A stretch of DNA of 64,000 nt, taken from NCBI GenBank assembly GCA_035627615.1, contig DASPLL010000018.1, forward strand, positions 124,001 through 188,000, read 5' to 3'. The notes beneath the pieces are model-generated. The model saw only the letters and a program-made list of their open reading frames with translations, ran no database searches and had not been told where the DNA came from. Source of the stretch: BRH-c25 sp035627615. GTDB taxonomy: Bacteria; Bacillota; Clostridia; Lutisporales; Lutisporaceae. Below, in pieces: positions 25,053 through 33,718 of the stretch; the stretch's first letter is position 1, and each line of letters opens with the position of its first letter. Position numbers and translations under genes: made by a program.

Positions 25053-25910
25053 ATGAATTATTGTTTTGAGGAAATAGCGGATAAAACAGCAGAGGCTTTG
25101 GTACAAGCCAGTACAACGTTTCGGCCGGATCAAATCAAAGCCTATCAAGCAGCCATAGCGAAAGAAGATAATGCCCATGCCAAGTGGGTTATGGAAACTA
25201 TTTTAGAAAATGCCCAAATCGCGGCGGAAAAGAAATTGCCTCTCTGTGATGATACGGGCATACCCCATGTTTTGTTGGAAATCGGTTCCGAAGCCGTTGT
25301 GCCGCCAGGTTTCTTTTCTGCGGTGGAGGAAGGAATCGTCAGGGGTTTGCGCATGCTGCCGGGCAGACCCATGGCTGTCAAAGGCAGCGACATCGAGCGG
25401 ATCACCCAGTCGGCCGGCCTTTCCGGCAGATCTGAAGACCTGGCCCTGGCACCTGTGCAAATCAGGAATATTTCCGGCGCTCAGATCCGTTTGACCGTAT
25501 TAATGCTGGGCGGCGGACCTGAAATCAGGGGTAAGACACAGCGTGTCTTCCATAAGCACTCTTTGGAAGTGGTCCTTGACGAGATTGTATCTTGGGCCCG
25601 GGAAGGTGCCGATAAGCTGGGCTGTCTCCCCTGCACGCTCCTGCTCGGCATAGGCAGAACCAATGTGGAAGCAGCTTCTCTGGCTTTGGAAGCCGGCGCC
25701 CATGGCAACTTTCAAGTGCAAAGCGAACTGGAACGGAGAATTACCGATGCTGTTAATGACTCCGGCATTGGCGCTCTTAATTTAGGCGGGAAGACAACTG
25801 CGTTGGCCACGTTTTTAAAAGTGGGACCCCAACGGGCCAGCGGGGTCAGGGTCGTTTCCCTGCGGCTGGGGTGCTGTTTTGATCCTCGGCGGGCTACCAT
25901 CTCGTTTTAG
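25053..25910 (+). CDS. Fumarate hydratase class I / tartrate dehydratase alpha subunit
   Basis: A 285-residue protein equal to the N-terminal Fe-S domain of class I fumarases. Cysteine ligands of the 4Fe-4S cluster are in KLPLCDDTG (about 66), LGCLPCTLLLGIG (about 190) and the C-terminal RLGCCFDPRRA. The order of motifs fits TtdA/FumA-alpha. ATG 25053 is six bases inside an open TTG and follows GGGAGG. Its stop codon overlaps a weak copy of the upstream activator site for the next operon. Confidence 0.85.
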   Translation: MNYCFEEIADKTAEALVQASTTFRPDQIKAYQAAIAKEDNAHAKWVMETILENAQIAAEKKLPLCDDTGIPHVLLEIGSEAVVPPGFFSAVEEGIVRGLRMLPGRPMAVKGSDIERITQSAGLSGRSEDLALAPVQIRNISGAQIRLTVLMLGGGPEIRGKTQRVFHKHSLEVVLDEIVSWAREGADKLGCLPCTLLLGIGRTNVEAASLALEAGAHGNFQVQSELERRITDAVNDSGIGALNLGGKTTALATFLKVGPQRASGVRVVSLRLGCCFDPRRATISF

Positions 25911-25940
25911 ATTGAAACACGAATGTACTAAATTTGAACA
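25908..25940 (+). promoter_or_regulatory. Upstream activator site pair for the second sigma-54 promoter
   Basis: ACTAAATTTGAACA (25927-25940) matches the two words near 15755-15789. A degenerate copy, TAGATTGAAACA (25908-25919), begins exactly 21 bp upstream and includes the fumarase stop codon. The strong site is 83 bp before the -24 box. Confidence 0.55.
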
Positions 25941-26011
25941 GGCCGCACTATAGAGACTCTTAGAAATTTTCTCAAGCAGGGATTATCACGGGTAAGGTCA
26001 TTCTTTTCCCT

Positions 26012-26028
26012 TTGGCACGAGAATTGCT
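26012..26028 (+). promoter_or_regulatory. Sigma-54 (-24/-12) promoter
   Basis: TTGGCACGAGAATTGCT, one base different from the promoter at 15862, with the first start codon 72 bp downstream. It would transcribe the eight-gene operon from the amidohydrolase to the DUF4387 protein. Confidence 0.88.
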
Positions 26029-26100
26029 ATATAACTTATTCTGAGAGGTCTTTAGATCAACGATGAGGCCTGATAACAATAAATCAAAGGAGGAATTGAA

Positions 26101-27447
26101 ATGATTCTGTTAAAAGATGGAATGGTCGTTACAGGGGATGGCCAAACCCTGCTTCCAAAGGCTTCGGTGATTATAAAAGAAGATAAGATCGAAGCTGTGA
26201 CAGAGAGATGTGATCCAAACCTGGAAAAGTATGCCGAAAAGGTTATTGACTGCACCGGCAAGGCTATTTTTCCCGGTATGATAAATCATCACCAGCATGG
26301 AGTGACCTTTGGCCCCATTTTTGCCAGCGGCATGAAAAACTACGGCAGAGAAAGAATTATCGAACACCTGGATAGAAGTTTATTGCAGGGACACACCACT
26401 GTTTTAAACGTTGACGGTTTTGTAACCATGGACGAGGTTAAGGAAACTCAAAAAAACCATCCCATCCGGATCAAAACGGCTACCACCCATGCGCCCATCA
26501 ATTATGAGGCCGGAGTCAAGTGTGACGGCTCCGGTTTTGAAGAAAAACACCGCACCATGACCATCGAGAAGATGATAGAAGAAGGGGCTGTTTGCATCGG
26601 GGAAGTTGGCGGCGGTCATACCCTGGGCGGGGGCGGGCAGGATTATTTATATATCCCCAAGGCGGTCAAGGAGAAATTTGGAGCCGATATTGATTACCTG
26701 CAGGCCAGGGCTATGAAACTGTCGGTTTTGGGCAGGTTCATGGAAAAATCTTATTATGACCATGACCGTGTGGCCGCTGCCCTCAAAGAGCATAAACTGG
26801 ACCAGATTATGACTCCCGAACAATGCCGGGATATCGTCTATGCCACCACCATGGCTTCGGTGAGCCTGGCTTTGGACGGGTATATGGAAGCTGCCCGGAT
26901 CGCCAAAAAATTAGATGTACCCATCATCGTTCATAACGCGCCTACCTCCATGAAAAAGGTCCATGAGATTGCCCAACTGGGCGTAAAACGGCTGATCGCT
27001 GCCCATTCCAATTATCTCTATACCTTGGAAGAAGCTGTGGAAAACACGAAGAAACTGCGTCAATATCCCGGCGTCATCATCGACGCAGCCGTACATGATC
27101 CTTTTGGCGCCAAGAGATTGGTGGCTGTTCCCGACAATTTGTTTGCGTTCTATAAAGAAGATTTGCTTGATATTATCTCGACGGATTTTGCAGCCGGGTC
27201 ATCTGATTCCATGCTGGAAGCGATCCAGCACGGGGTGGCCGGTGGATATGTATCCTTGCCCAAGGCCATCGCCCAAGGGACAACGAAAGTAGCTGAAAGC
27301 ATTCCTGGCATCGCGCCTGACTTGGGTCTGCTGCAAAGAGGATACCTGGCCGACGTTTTGGTTACGGCAAATCCCGAGTTTTCCAAAGTAGAGCATATAT
27401 TCATCGGCGGGAAGCATATTGCCGAGAACGGCCGACGCTTGTGCTGA
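26101..27447 (+). CDS. Amidohydrolase, enamidase-like
   Basis: A 448-residue amidohydrolase. GMINHHQHG (about residues 60-68) is the HxH metal motif, CIGEVGGGHTLGGGG (about 174-188) the bridging-glutamate region, VHNAPTSMKK and IAAHSNY the later histidines, and IISTDFAAGSSDS the final aspartate. The GEVG and STDF segments parallel those I recall for enamidase, which opens 1,4,5,6-tetrahydro-6-oxonicotinate in nicotinate fermentation. A 6-hydroxynicotinate-reductase-like gene two places downstream supports ring-lactam hydrolysis. Direct homology to enamidase rather than another amidohydrolase still has to be tested. First gene after the sigma-54 promoter. Confidence 0.7.
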   Translation: MILLKDGMVVTGDGQTLLPKASVIIKEDKIEAVTERCDPNLEKYAEKVIDCTGKAIFPGMINHHQHGVTFGPIFASGMKNYGRERIIEHLDRSLLQGHTTVLNVDGFVTMDEVKETQKNHPIRIKTATTHAPINYEAGVKCDGSGFEEKHRTMTIEKMIEEGAVCIGEVGGGHTLGGGGQDYLYIPKAVKEKFGADIDYLQARAMKLSVLGRFMEKSYYDHDRVAAALKEHKLDQIMTPEQCRDIVYATTMASVSLALDGYMEAARIAKKLDVPIIVHNAPTSMKKVHEIAQLGVKRLIAAHSNYLYTLEEAVENTKKLRQYPGVIIDAAVHDPFGAKRLVAVPDNLFAFYKEDLLDIISTDFAAGSSDSMLEAIQHGVAGGYVSLPKAIAQGTTKVAESIPGIAPDLGLLQRGYLADVLVTANPEFSKVEHIFIGGKHIAENGRRLC

Positions 27448-27498
27448 TTATAATAAATGTAATTCAATCATAAAAGATAAGGATGGAGTTGAAGCATT

Positions 27499-28749
27499 AT
27501 GAAAATTAAAAAGGTTTTATGTTCACCGGGGATGACAGGTTTTTATATGGATGACAAGGAAGCGATCAAAGAAGGCGCTAAAGCCGACGGTTTTATTTAT
27601 AAAGGAGAACCGAGAACGCCCGGTTTCAGCAGAGTACGGCAGCCCGGCGAGGCAGTTTCTGTGATCTTTGCTCTGGAAAACGGCGAAATCGCTTACGGCG
27701 ATTGCTCCGTAGCCCAGTATGCCGCCAGCGGCGGGCGCGAAACCCCTATGCGGGCTAAGGACCTGATCAAAATCATCGAACAAGAAGTAGTTCCTCTATT
27801 TGAGGGAAAAGATATTAGCAGCTTCCGTAAATCTGCCGAGGAATTCGACCGGATGATCGTTAAGGGCGAGCAATTCCCCGCCGCCATCCGTTATGGTGTG
27901 ACGCAGGCTATTTTGGAAACTGTGGCTAAGGAAAAACACTTAACCATGACGGAAGTGATCGCCCAGGAATACGGTTTGGAATTAGAGCTAAAGCCGGTCA
28001 AAATCAACGCCCAGTCCGGCGACGATCGATATACCAATGTGGATAAGATGATTTTAAAGCGTGTTGACATGATGCCCCACGGCCTGATCAACAACGTGGA
28101 AGAAAAACTGGGCAAGGACGGGGAAATCTTTTTAACGTGGGTTACTTGGGTCAAAAACCGTATCCTGGAGATCGGTGATCCTGATTACCGTCCGGTGATG
28201 AGATACGACGTTTACGGGTGCATGGGCAAAGCCTTTAACAACGATCTGGATAAAGTCACGGATTATTTGCTGAAAGTCGAGAAGGCTTGCCAACCTTTCG
28301 AGGTGTTTGTGGAAATGCCGATCGATATGAAATCCAACGCTGAACAATTAAAAGCCATGAAATATCTGCGTAAAAAGCTGGACGAAGCCGGTTCCAGACT
28401 CAAACTGATCATTGACGAATATGCCAATACTTATGAGGAAATCAAGGAATGGGTCGACGCCAAAGGCGCGGATATGGTCCAGGTTAAAACCATCGATTTA
28501 GGCGGCATCAACAATATCGTCGAAGCCGTCCTGTATTGCAAGAAACATGGCGTCCTGGCTTACCAGGGCGGCACCTGTAACGAAACCGACAAATCAGCCG
28601 TTGTTTGCGTGAACCTGGCACAAGCGACCCAGCCTTTCGCCATGGCCGGCAAACCGGGGATGGGAGTCGATGAAGGGGTCATGATCGTCAACAACGAGCA
28701 GCAAAGACTACTGGCCATCTTACGGGCGAAAAAGGAAGGCCGGATCTAA
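27499..28749 (+). CDS. Methylaspartate ammonia-lyase
   Basis: A 416-residue enolase-superfamily enzyme of the length of 3-methylaspartase. Landmarks are FALENGEIAYGDCSVAQYAASGGR, the metal ligands in RYDVYG (about Asp 236) and LIIDEY (about Glu/Asp 308), and the catalytic-lysine region DMVQVKTIDLGGI (about 330). The enzyme removes ammonia from L-threo-3-methylaspartate to give mesaconate. No glutamate mutase genes are present here, so methylaspartate, or a related amino acid, would have to come from elsewhere or from the ring substrate itself. It lies between the amidohydrolase and the ring-reductase-like gene. Confidence 0.85.
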   Translation: MKIKKVLCSPGMTGFYMDDKEAIKEGAKADGFIYKGEPRTPGFSRVRQPGEAVSVIFALENGEIAYGDCSVAQYAASGGRETPMRAKDLIKIIEQEVVPLFEGKDISSFRKSAEEFDRMIVKGEQFPAAIRYGVTQAILETVAKEKHLTMTEVIAQEYGLELELKPVKINAQSGDDRYTNVDKMILKRVDMMPHGLINNVEEKLGKDGEIFLTWVTWVKNRILEIGDPDYRPVMRYDVYGCMGKAFNNDLDKVTDYLLKVEKACQPFEVFVEMPIDMKSNAEQLKAMKYLRKKLDEAGSRLKLIIDEYANTYEEIKEWVDAKGADMVQVKTIDLGGINNIVEAVLYCKKHGVLAYQGGTCNETDKSAVVCVNLAQATQPFAMAGKPGMGVDEGVMIVNNEQQRLLAILRAKKEGRI

Positions 28750-28780
28750 GAACTCAAAATTGCTTAGGGAGGGGTTCCAA

Positions 28781-30298
28781 ATGATGAAGGTGGACCGGGA
28801 AAAGTGTATTGGCTGTAAACAATGCGAGAACATCTGTCCTTTAGGAGCGGTCAAAGTGATAGAGAAAAAGGCTGTAGTCGGCGATCAATGCGCTGCTTGC
28901 AAAGCCTGCCTTACGGTTTGCAAACCCCAGGCCATCTCTCTTGGCCATAAGCCGGACGATCACATTGTTTGCACCAATTGCGGCGTCCGTTGTGAAATTC
29001 CGGAGGGATCCACGGGAGCTTGCAAACGATTCACCAACCAACAGGGAAATCTGGTCCGTAACAGACCGCTGCAGATCCCGGAATACGGGCCGGAAGACCG
29101 GGAGAAATTTGTCATCGGCAGGCCTTTGATTACCGCGGTAGGAGCAGGAGCGGCTTATCCCGATTATCATCCCGCGCCCTATATTGTACAAGAAAAGATC
29201 GAGGACTATGATGTTGTCACGGCAGTCACCGAAGCGCCGATTTCCTATAGTTCCATGATGGTGAAAATAGACAGCAATATCCATATCGGCGATGAAGGAG
29301 CTTTAGTGAAACGGGACGGAAAAACCGTGGGCATGGTAACTACAGAGCAGTATGGGGCTCACGTCCTGATCCTGGGCGGTGTGAATAAAGTAAAGGGACC
29401 GGATGGTCTGACCGTGGTAAAAACCATGGTGGAAATCGGGAACCAGGAAGCGGTCCGCTTAAAGATCGACCATGGCTCGACCCTTGACATCCAGGTTGGC
29501 AAAGCCCCGGTCATAGATGGCGCGGAAGACACCAAAATGCGCGTGGGGTGCGGTGGAGCCTGCTGCGGGCTGTTCGCCATGTCTTTAGGACGTTTGGTTG
29601 ACGAAGCGATCATCCTGGACCACCACGTGACGGGGCTCTTTACCGCTCACCCGGCCGGGGCCGAATTGCTTCCGCCCAGCGGCATTACTCCGGTGGGGCG
29701 CTACGCCACCCCCGGACGCTATTTCTTTGATCACGGCAGCGGCTGGGGGGGAACCAATATCCAGGAACCGCGGCAAGCCATTCAATCCGTGGATATGCGG
29801 GTGGCCCGGCCCGGAATGAGGGTGTTAGTGGCGGAAACCACCTGGCGCAAAGTAGTTTTGTTTGAAATTGGTCAAAACGGGGAACTTTTGGAGATCCCCT
29901 TGACGCCGGAACTGGAAGCATTCAGGCAAATGGCGGCCGCTTCTTGCGAGGACAGCCGGGTTTCGGCCTTATATTACGCGGGAGTCGGCGGCAGCGCCCG
30001 GGCGGGTATGACCGTGAACCCGATTGCCCTGACTGAGGCGGTTCACCGGGGTGACGCCGTCTTAACCGTTGCCGGGGCGCCGACCTTTGTCCTGCCGGGC
30101 GGAGGGATCACTTTTATGTCGGATGTGGAGGCCATGCGTTCGAAACCCTTCACGTACACTGCTTCACCGGCCCTGGTAGCGCCCATCGAGTATACGATTC
30201 TTCGCAGCCGCTATGCAGAAATCGGCGGACATATTCAGGCCATCCGGCCGCTCTGTGAAGTTTATCAAGAAGACCGTTTTGAAAGATTTAAAAAATAA
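28781..30298 (+). CDS. 6-hydroxynicotinate reductase-like iron-sulphur protein
   Basis: A 505-residue protein. The N terminus has two 4Fe-4S ferredoxin motifs (Cys 9, 12, 15, 19 and 37, 40, 43, 47) and a further CTNCGVRC plus CKRF set (Cys 64, 67, 71, 81). A large domain with a CGGACCG cluster near residue 250 follows, then many glycine loops. This layout matches proteins annotated as 6-hydroxynicotinate reductase, the ferredoxin-dependent ring reductase of Eubacterium barkeri. ATG 28781 follows AGGGAGGGG. It is followed by a UPF0280 gene. A reductive attack on an N-heterocycle is the family-based prediction. Confidence 0.75.
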   Translation: MMKVDREKCIGCKQCENICPLGAVKVIEKKAVVGDQCAACKACLTVCKPQAISLGHKPDDHIVCTNCGVRCEIPEGSTGACKRFTNQQGNLVRNRPLQIPEYGPEDREKFVIGRPLITAVGAGAAYPDYHPAPYIVQEKIEDYDVVTAVTEAPISYSSMMVKIDSNIHIGDEGALVKRDGKTVGMVTTEQYGAHVLILGGVNKVKGPDGLTVVKTMVEIGNQEAVRLKIDHGSTLDIQVGKAPVIDGAEDTKMRVGCGGACCGLFAMSLGRLVDEAIILDHHVTGLFTAHPAGAELLPPSGITPVGRYATPGRYFFDHGSGWGGTNIQEPRQAIQSVDMRVARPGMRVLVAETTWRKVVLFEIGQNGELLEIPLTPELEAFRQMAAASCEDSRVSALYYAGVGGSARAGMTVNPIALTEAVHRGDAVLTVAGAPTFVLPGGGITFMSDVEAMRSKPFTYTASPALVAPIEYTILRSRYAEIGGHIQAIRPLCEVYQEDRFERFKK

Positions 30299-30313
30299 AA
30301 GCCGAGGTTCGTT

Positions 30314-31162
30314 ATGGAAATTCTTAAGCCGGGTAGAATTCTTGTGGATTATGGGCCCGTGACTATGGTCATCGAGGCTTCTCGCAAAGGAAAACCTGAT
30401 ACGGAGGCAGCCTTATCCGGGGCTGAAATTGTGCCGGTCATGCTGGAACAGGTAAGGAAATTTTTGCCGGAGGCCCGCACAGAAGTGGCGAAACTTTCAT
30501 TCGGCCTTGAGCCTGCGTATCCGGAGGTTTTCCGGAAAATGGTGGCTGCCGTCCGTGCATTGGGAGAACCTGACTTTACCCCGATGGCCGCCGTGGCCGG
30601 CAGTTTTTCGGAAATGGTGAAAGATACGGTGGTGGCCGCAGGGGCCGACAGGGTCTGTGTCAACAACGGAGGAGATATTTCATTATACCTGGCGGACGAC
30701 GGACGACCCTTTCGGGTAGGAATTTTGCGTGATCTGGCGGAAGGCAAGGTCACCCACGTGATTCCCCTCGGGAAGGACGACAATATCCGGGGAATCGCCA
30801 CCAGCGGTTTTGGAGGGCGCAGCTTAACGAAGGGAGTCGCTTCGGCGGTCACGGTTTTGTCGGCCCATGCTTCTTATGCGGATGCGGCGGCAACTGCCGT
30901 AGCAAATGCAACGAATTGTACGAGCCCTGCGGTGGTAAAATGCCTGGCTCAGGAATTGGACAGCCAGACAGATATTAACAATCATATGGTTACGAAAAGT
31001 ATCGGCATCTTAAACAGGGAAGAGATAGAGACGGCCCTAAGCAGCGGGATGCAATGCGCAGAGAGGCTGATTCGCGAGAATATGATCCAGGGAGTTGTTA
31101 TCTTTTTACAAGGGCAGATGCGGTCATGGCCGCAGCAGATTGCCAAATGTATTCAGCAGTGA
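30314..31162 (+). CDS. UPF0280 family protein (ApbE-like fold)
   Basis: A 282-residue UPF0280 protein. VCVNNGGDISLYL near residue 115 and GIATSGFGGRSLTKGVASAVTV near 160 are the family signatures, and SYADAAATAVANATN follows. The motifs resemble those of ApbE flavin transferases, though no flavinylation function is proved for this family. It begins 15 bp after the reductase gene with GAGG before the ATG, so the two are made together; it may help assemble or modify that reductase (inference). Confidence 0.8.
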   Translation: MEILKPGRILVDYGPVTMVIEASRKGKPDTEAALSGAEIVPVMLEQVRKFLPEARTEVAKLSFGLEPAYPEVFRKMVAAVRALGEPDFTPMAAVAGSFSEMVKDTVVAAGADRVCVNNGGDISLYLADDGRPFRVGILRDLAEGKVTHVIPLGKDDNIRGIATSGFGGRSLTKGVASAVTVLSAHASYADAAATAVANATNCTSPAVVKCLAQELDSQTDINNHMVTKSIGILNREEIETALSSGMQCAERLIRENMIQGVVIFLQGQMRSWPQQIAKCIQQ

Positions 31163-31177
31163 AAGGGGGAGATCAAT

Positions 31178-33679
31178 TTGAATGAAATCGGCTTGTTTTC
31201 TACTATTAAAATTAATACTTTAGAACTACCCAATCGGATCATGATGTCACCGGCTTTTTCCAATGGCGCCGCTTCAGGCGGTTATGTGACGAAGGACGTT
31301 ATCAAGCATTACCAGGCCCGGGCTCATTCCGGAATCGGCCTGATCATGACGGAGCACACCAGCGTCAATTCTTATTACATTCATCCCGGCAACCGGCTTC
31401 AAATCAGTAAGGATGAACACATCGAGGGAATGGCGAAACTGGTGGAAGCCGTCCATGGAGAAGGGATCAAAATAGCGCTGCAGATCGCTCACTCTATTCA
31501 AGGGGTAGGATTGAAACCTGCCGACTTGTCCAAGGAGACTTGTTACGAAATTATTGAGGACTTTGTAGCAGGCGCCAGACGGGCGGCGGAAGCCGGGTTT
31601 GACGCCATCGAATTTCATTTTGCCCATACCTACACCCTGGCCGACTTTATATCCAGGCGGACTAACCAACGGACCGATGAATTCGGCGGTGATATTTATG
31701 GCCGGATGAGGATACACCTGGAAATCGTCCGGCGGGTCAGAGAATTATTAGGGAAGGATTACCCGCTTTTTGCCAGAATTGACGGTGAGGAGTTTGTGAT
31801 CGACGGCAACACTCTGGTTCATTCCGGCATTTTTGCCCGGGAGTTGGAAAAGGCCGGAATCGACTGTCTGGATGTGACAGCCGGCGTGAGATTTGATGAC
31901 GCCCCGGTGAAAGGCTACAGCGATATCAGGGGCAAACCCACGGCGGAATTTCCCGATGGCCCTAACGTTTATCTGGCGGAAGCCATCAAAAAGCTGGTTA
32001 CAGTACCGGTCATCACGGTAGGAAAGCTTGGAAATCCCGAGTTTGCCGAGAGCGTGATCCGGGAGGGACGGGCCGATATGATCGCCCTGGCCCGGCCCCT
32101 GCTGGCTGACGCCATGTGGGTGGATAAAGTCAGGCACAAGCGGTATGACTTGATCAAAGAGTGTCTCTATTGTACGGAATGTCTTTATGAACGTTACGAC
32201 GCTCAGGCGCCGATCCACTGTATGCGTTATGCCTGCCAGAATGCCTGCCCGGCCAACGTGGATGTGCCGGTTTATCTTGATCTGGTTGCTCAGAAAAAAT
32301 ATCAAGAAGCTTACCAGACGATCCAGCTGGAGAATCCCCTGGCGATGATCTGCGGCAGAGTCTGCAATCATCCTTGCGAGGATTATTGCGTCCGGGTCAG
32401 GTATGATGAGGCCATTGCGATTAAAGGCGTGAAGCGTTTTGCGACGGACCAGGTGTTGAAAGCTGAAAAGAAATTCCCCGTCCCGGAGACAGCAAAAAGC
32501 AATGGGACCAAGGTGGCTGTTATCGGTTCCGGACCTTCCGGCCTGACCTGCGCCTTTTATCTTCAGAAAAAAGGGTATGAAGTGACGATCTTCGAAGCGC
32601 TTCCGGTGGCCGGCGGTATGCTGGCGGTTGGACTTCCCGCTTATCGTTTGCCAAAAGCGCTGCTGGCCCAGGAGATCCAGGTGATCCGGGAGATGGGCGT
32701 AGAAATCAAAACAAATACCCGGCTCGGACGGGATATCAGCTTGGCAGGATTAAAGGAGCAAGGGTATCAGGCGGTGTATCTGGCGGTGGGGACCCATCAG
32801 AACCGTTCCCTGGGGATTCCGGGAGAGAATTTGCAAGGCGTCTTGCCCGGAGTCGATTTCCTGCGGGACGTCAGTCTGGAGCGGAGTCCCGGCGTCCAGG
32901 GAAAACAGGCGCTGGTCATCGGAGGCGGAAACGTGGCCGTTGATGTAGCCAGGAGTCTTTGGCGGCTTGGAGCGGCCCAGGTCCATCTTTACTGTCTAGA
33001 ATCCCGAGAGCAAATGCCTGCTTTTAAGGATGAAGTAGCAGAAGCTTTGGAAGAAGGAATCTCTATCCATAACGGCTGGGGTCCCCAGGAGATCTTAGGT
33101 GAAAACAGCCGGGTCAAAGAAGTTCTGTTTAAGGCTTGCGCCTCCGTTTTTGATAAAGAAGGACGATTTGCTCCCGTTTATGATGAAAGCAAGACTAAGT
33201 ATGCGGATGCGGACATCGTGGTTACCGCTATCGGACAGGCTGTAGAGCTGTCCTTTAACACATCGGAACCGAAGATCCAAGCCCTCAGGAATTCCTTGAT
33301 TAAGGCCGGTAGTTTCTGTGCCACCAATCTTCCGGGAATTTTTGCCGGCGGCGATTGCGTCAGCGGACCCAGTTCCGTGGTGGAAGCCGTAAAGTACGGA
33401 AAAGAAGCGGCAGCTTCCATTGACAGCTATTTTGGCGGCGACGGGCAAATCATTGACCATAAGGATTTCGTTCGCAAGTTAAATCGCCCTGTTACAGAGG
33501 AAAAATTAATCCGTGAGAAGATGCCTTCCATACCGCGGGAGGATAGGAAAGCCGGTTTTGCTGAAGTGGAGGCTGGCTTTAGTGAAACAGCGGCAGAAAA
33601 TGAATGTAAACGTTGCTTGCGCTGCGATGTGCAAAGAGAATACCAGGCAGTCTTACTGGGAGCTAAAAGATCATCTTAA
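31178..33679 (+). CDS. Old yellow enzyme / Fer4_20 / GltD-type fusion oxidoreductase
   Basis: An 833-residue three-part flavoprotein. Residues 1-330 form an FMN barrel of the NADH:flavin oxidoreductase family (PNRIMMSPAF, EFHFAHTYTLADFISRRTN). Then comes a GltD/DPYD-type Fe-S helical domain: CQNACPANVDVPVYL, NPLAMICGRVCNHPCEDYC. Two Rossmann folds follow (VAVIGSGPSGLTCAF near 446; ALVIGGGNVAVDVARSL near 578) with GIFAGGDCVSGP. The C terminus ends in a CKRCLRC motif. Ordinary dienoyl-CoA reductases have a short single-cluster linker instead of the GltD module. TTG 31178 follows AAAGGGGGAG. It probably reduces a C=C bond with NAD(P)H. Confidence 0.82.
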   Translation: MNEIGLFSTIKINTLELPNRIMMSPAFSNGAASGGYVTKDVIKHYQARAHSGIGLIMTEHTSVNSYYIHPGNRLQISKDEHIEGMAKLVEAVHGEGIKIALQIAHSIQGVGLKPADLSKETCYEIIEDFVAGARRAAEAGFDAIEFHFAHTYTLADFISRRTNQRTDEFGGDIYGRMRIHLEIVRRVRELLGKDYPLFARIDGEEFVIDGNTLVHSGIFARELEKAGIDCLDVTAGVRFDDAPVKGYSDIRGKPTAEFPDGPNVYLAEAIKKLVTVPVITVGKLGNPEFAESVIREGRADMIALARPLLADAMWVDKVRHKRYDLIKECLYCTECLYERYDAQAPIHCMRYACQNACPANVDVPVYLDLVAQKKYQEAYQTIQLENPLAMICGRVCNHPCEDYCVRVRYDEAIAIKGVKRFATDQVLKAEKKFPVPETAKSNGTKVAVIGSGPSGLTCAFYLQKKGYEVTIFEALPVAGGMLAVGLPAYRLPKALLAQEIQVIREMGVEIKTNTRLGRDISLAGLKEQGYQAVYLAVGTHQNRSLGIPGENLQGVLPGVDFLRDVSLERSPGVQGKQALVIGGGNVAVDVARSLWRLGAAQVHLYCLESREQMPAFKDEVAEALEEGISIHNGWGPQEILGENSRVKEVLFKACASVFDKEGRFAPVYDESKTKYADADIVVTAIGQAVELSFNTSEPKIQALRNSLIKAGSFCATNLPGIFAGGDCVSGPSSVVEAVKYGKEAAASIDSYFGGDGQIIDHKDFVRKLNRPVTEEKLIREKMPSIPREDRKAGFAEVEAGFSETAAENECKRCLRCDVQREYQAVLLGAKRSS

Positions 33680-33718
33680 AGGCAGCCTTATATTAAAGAA
33701 ATGGCAAGGGGATATCAT

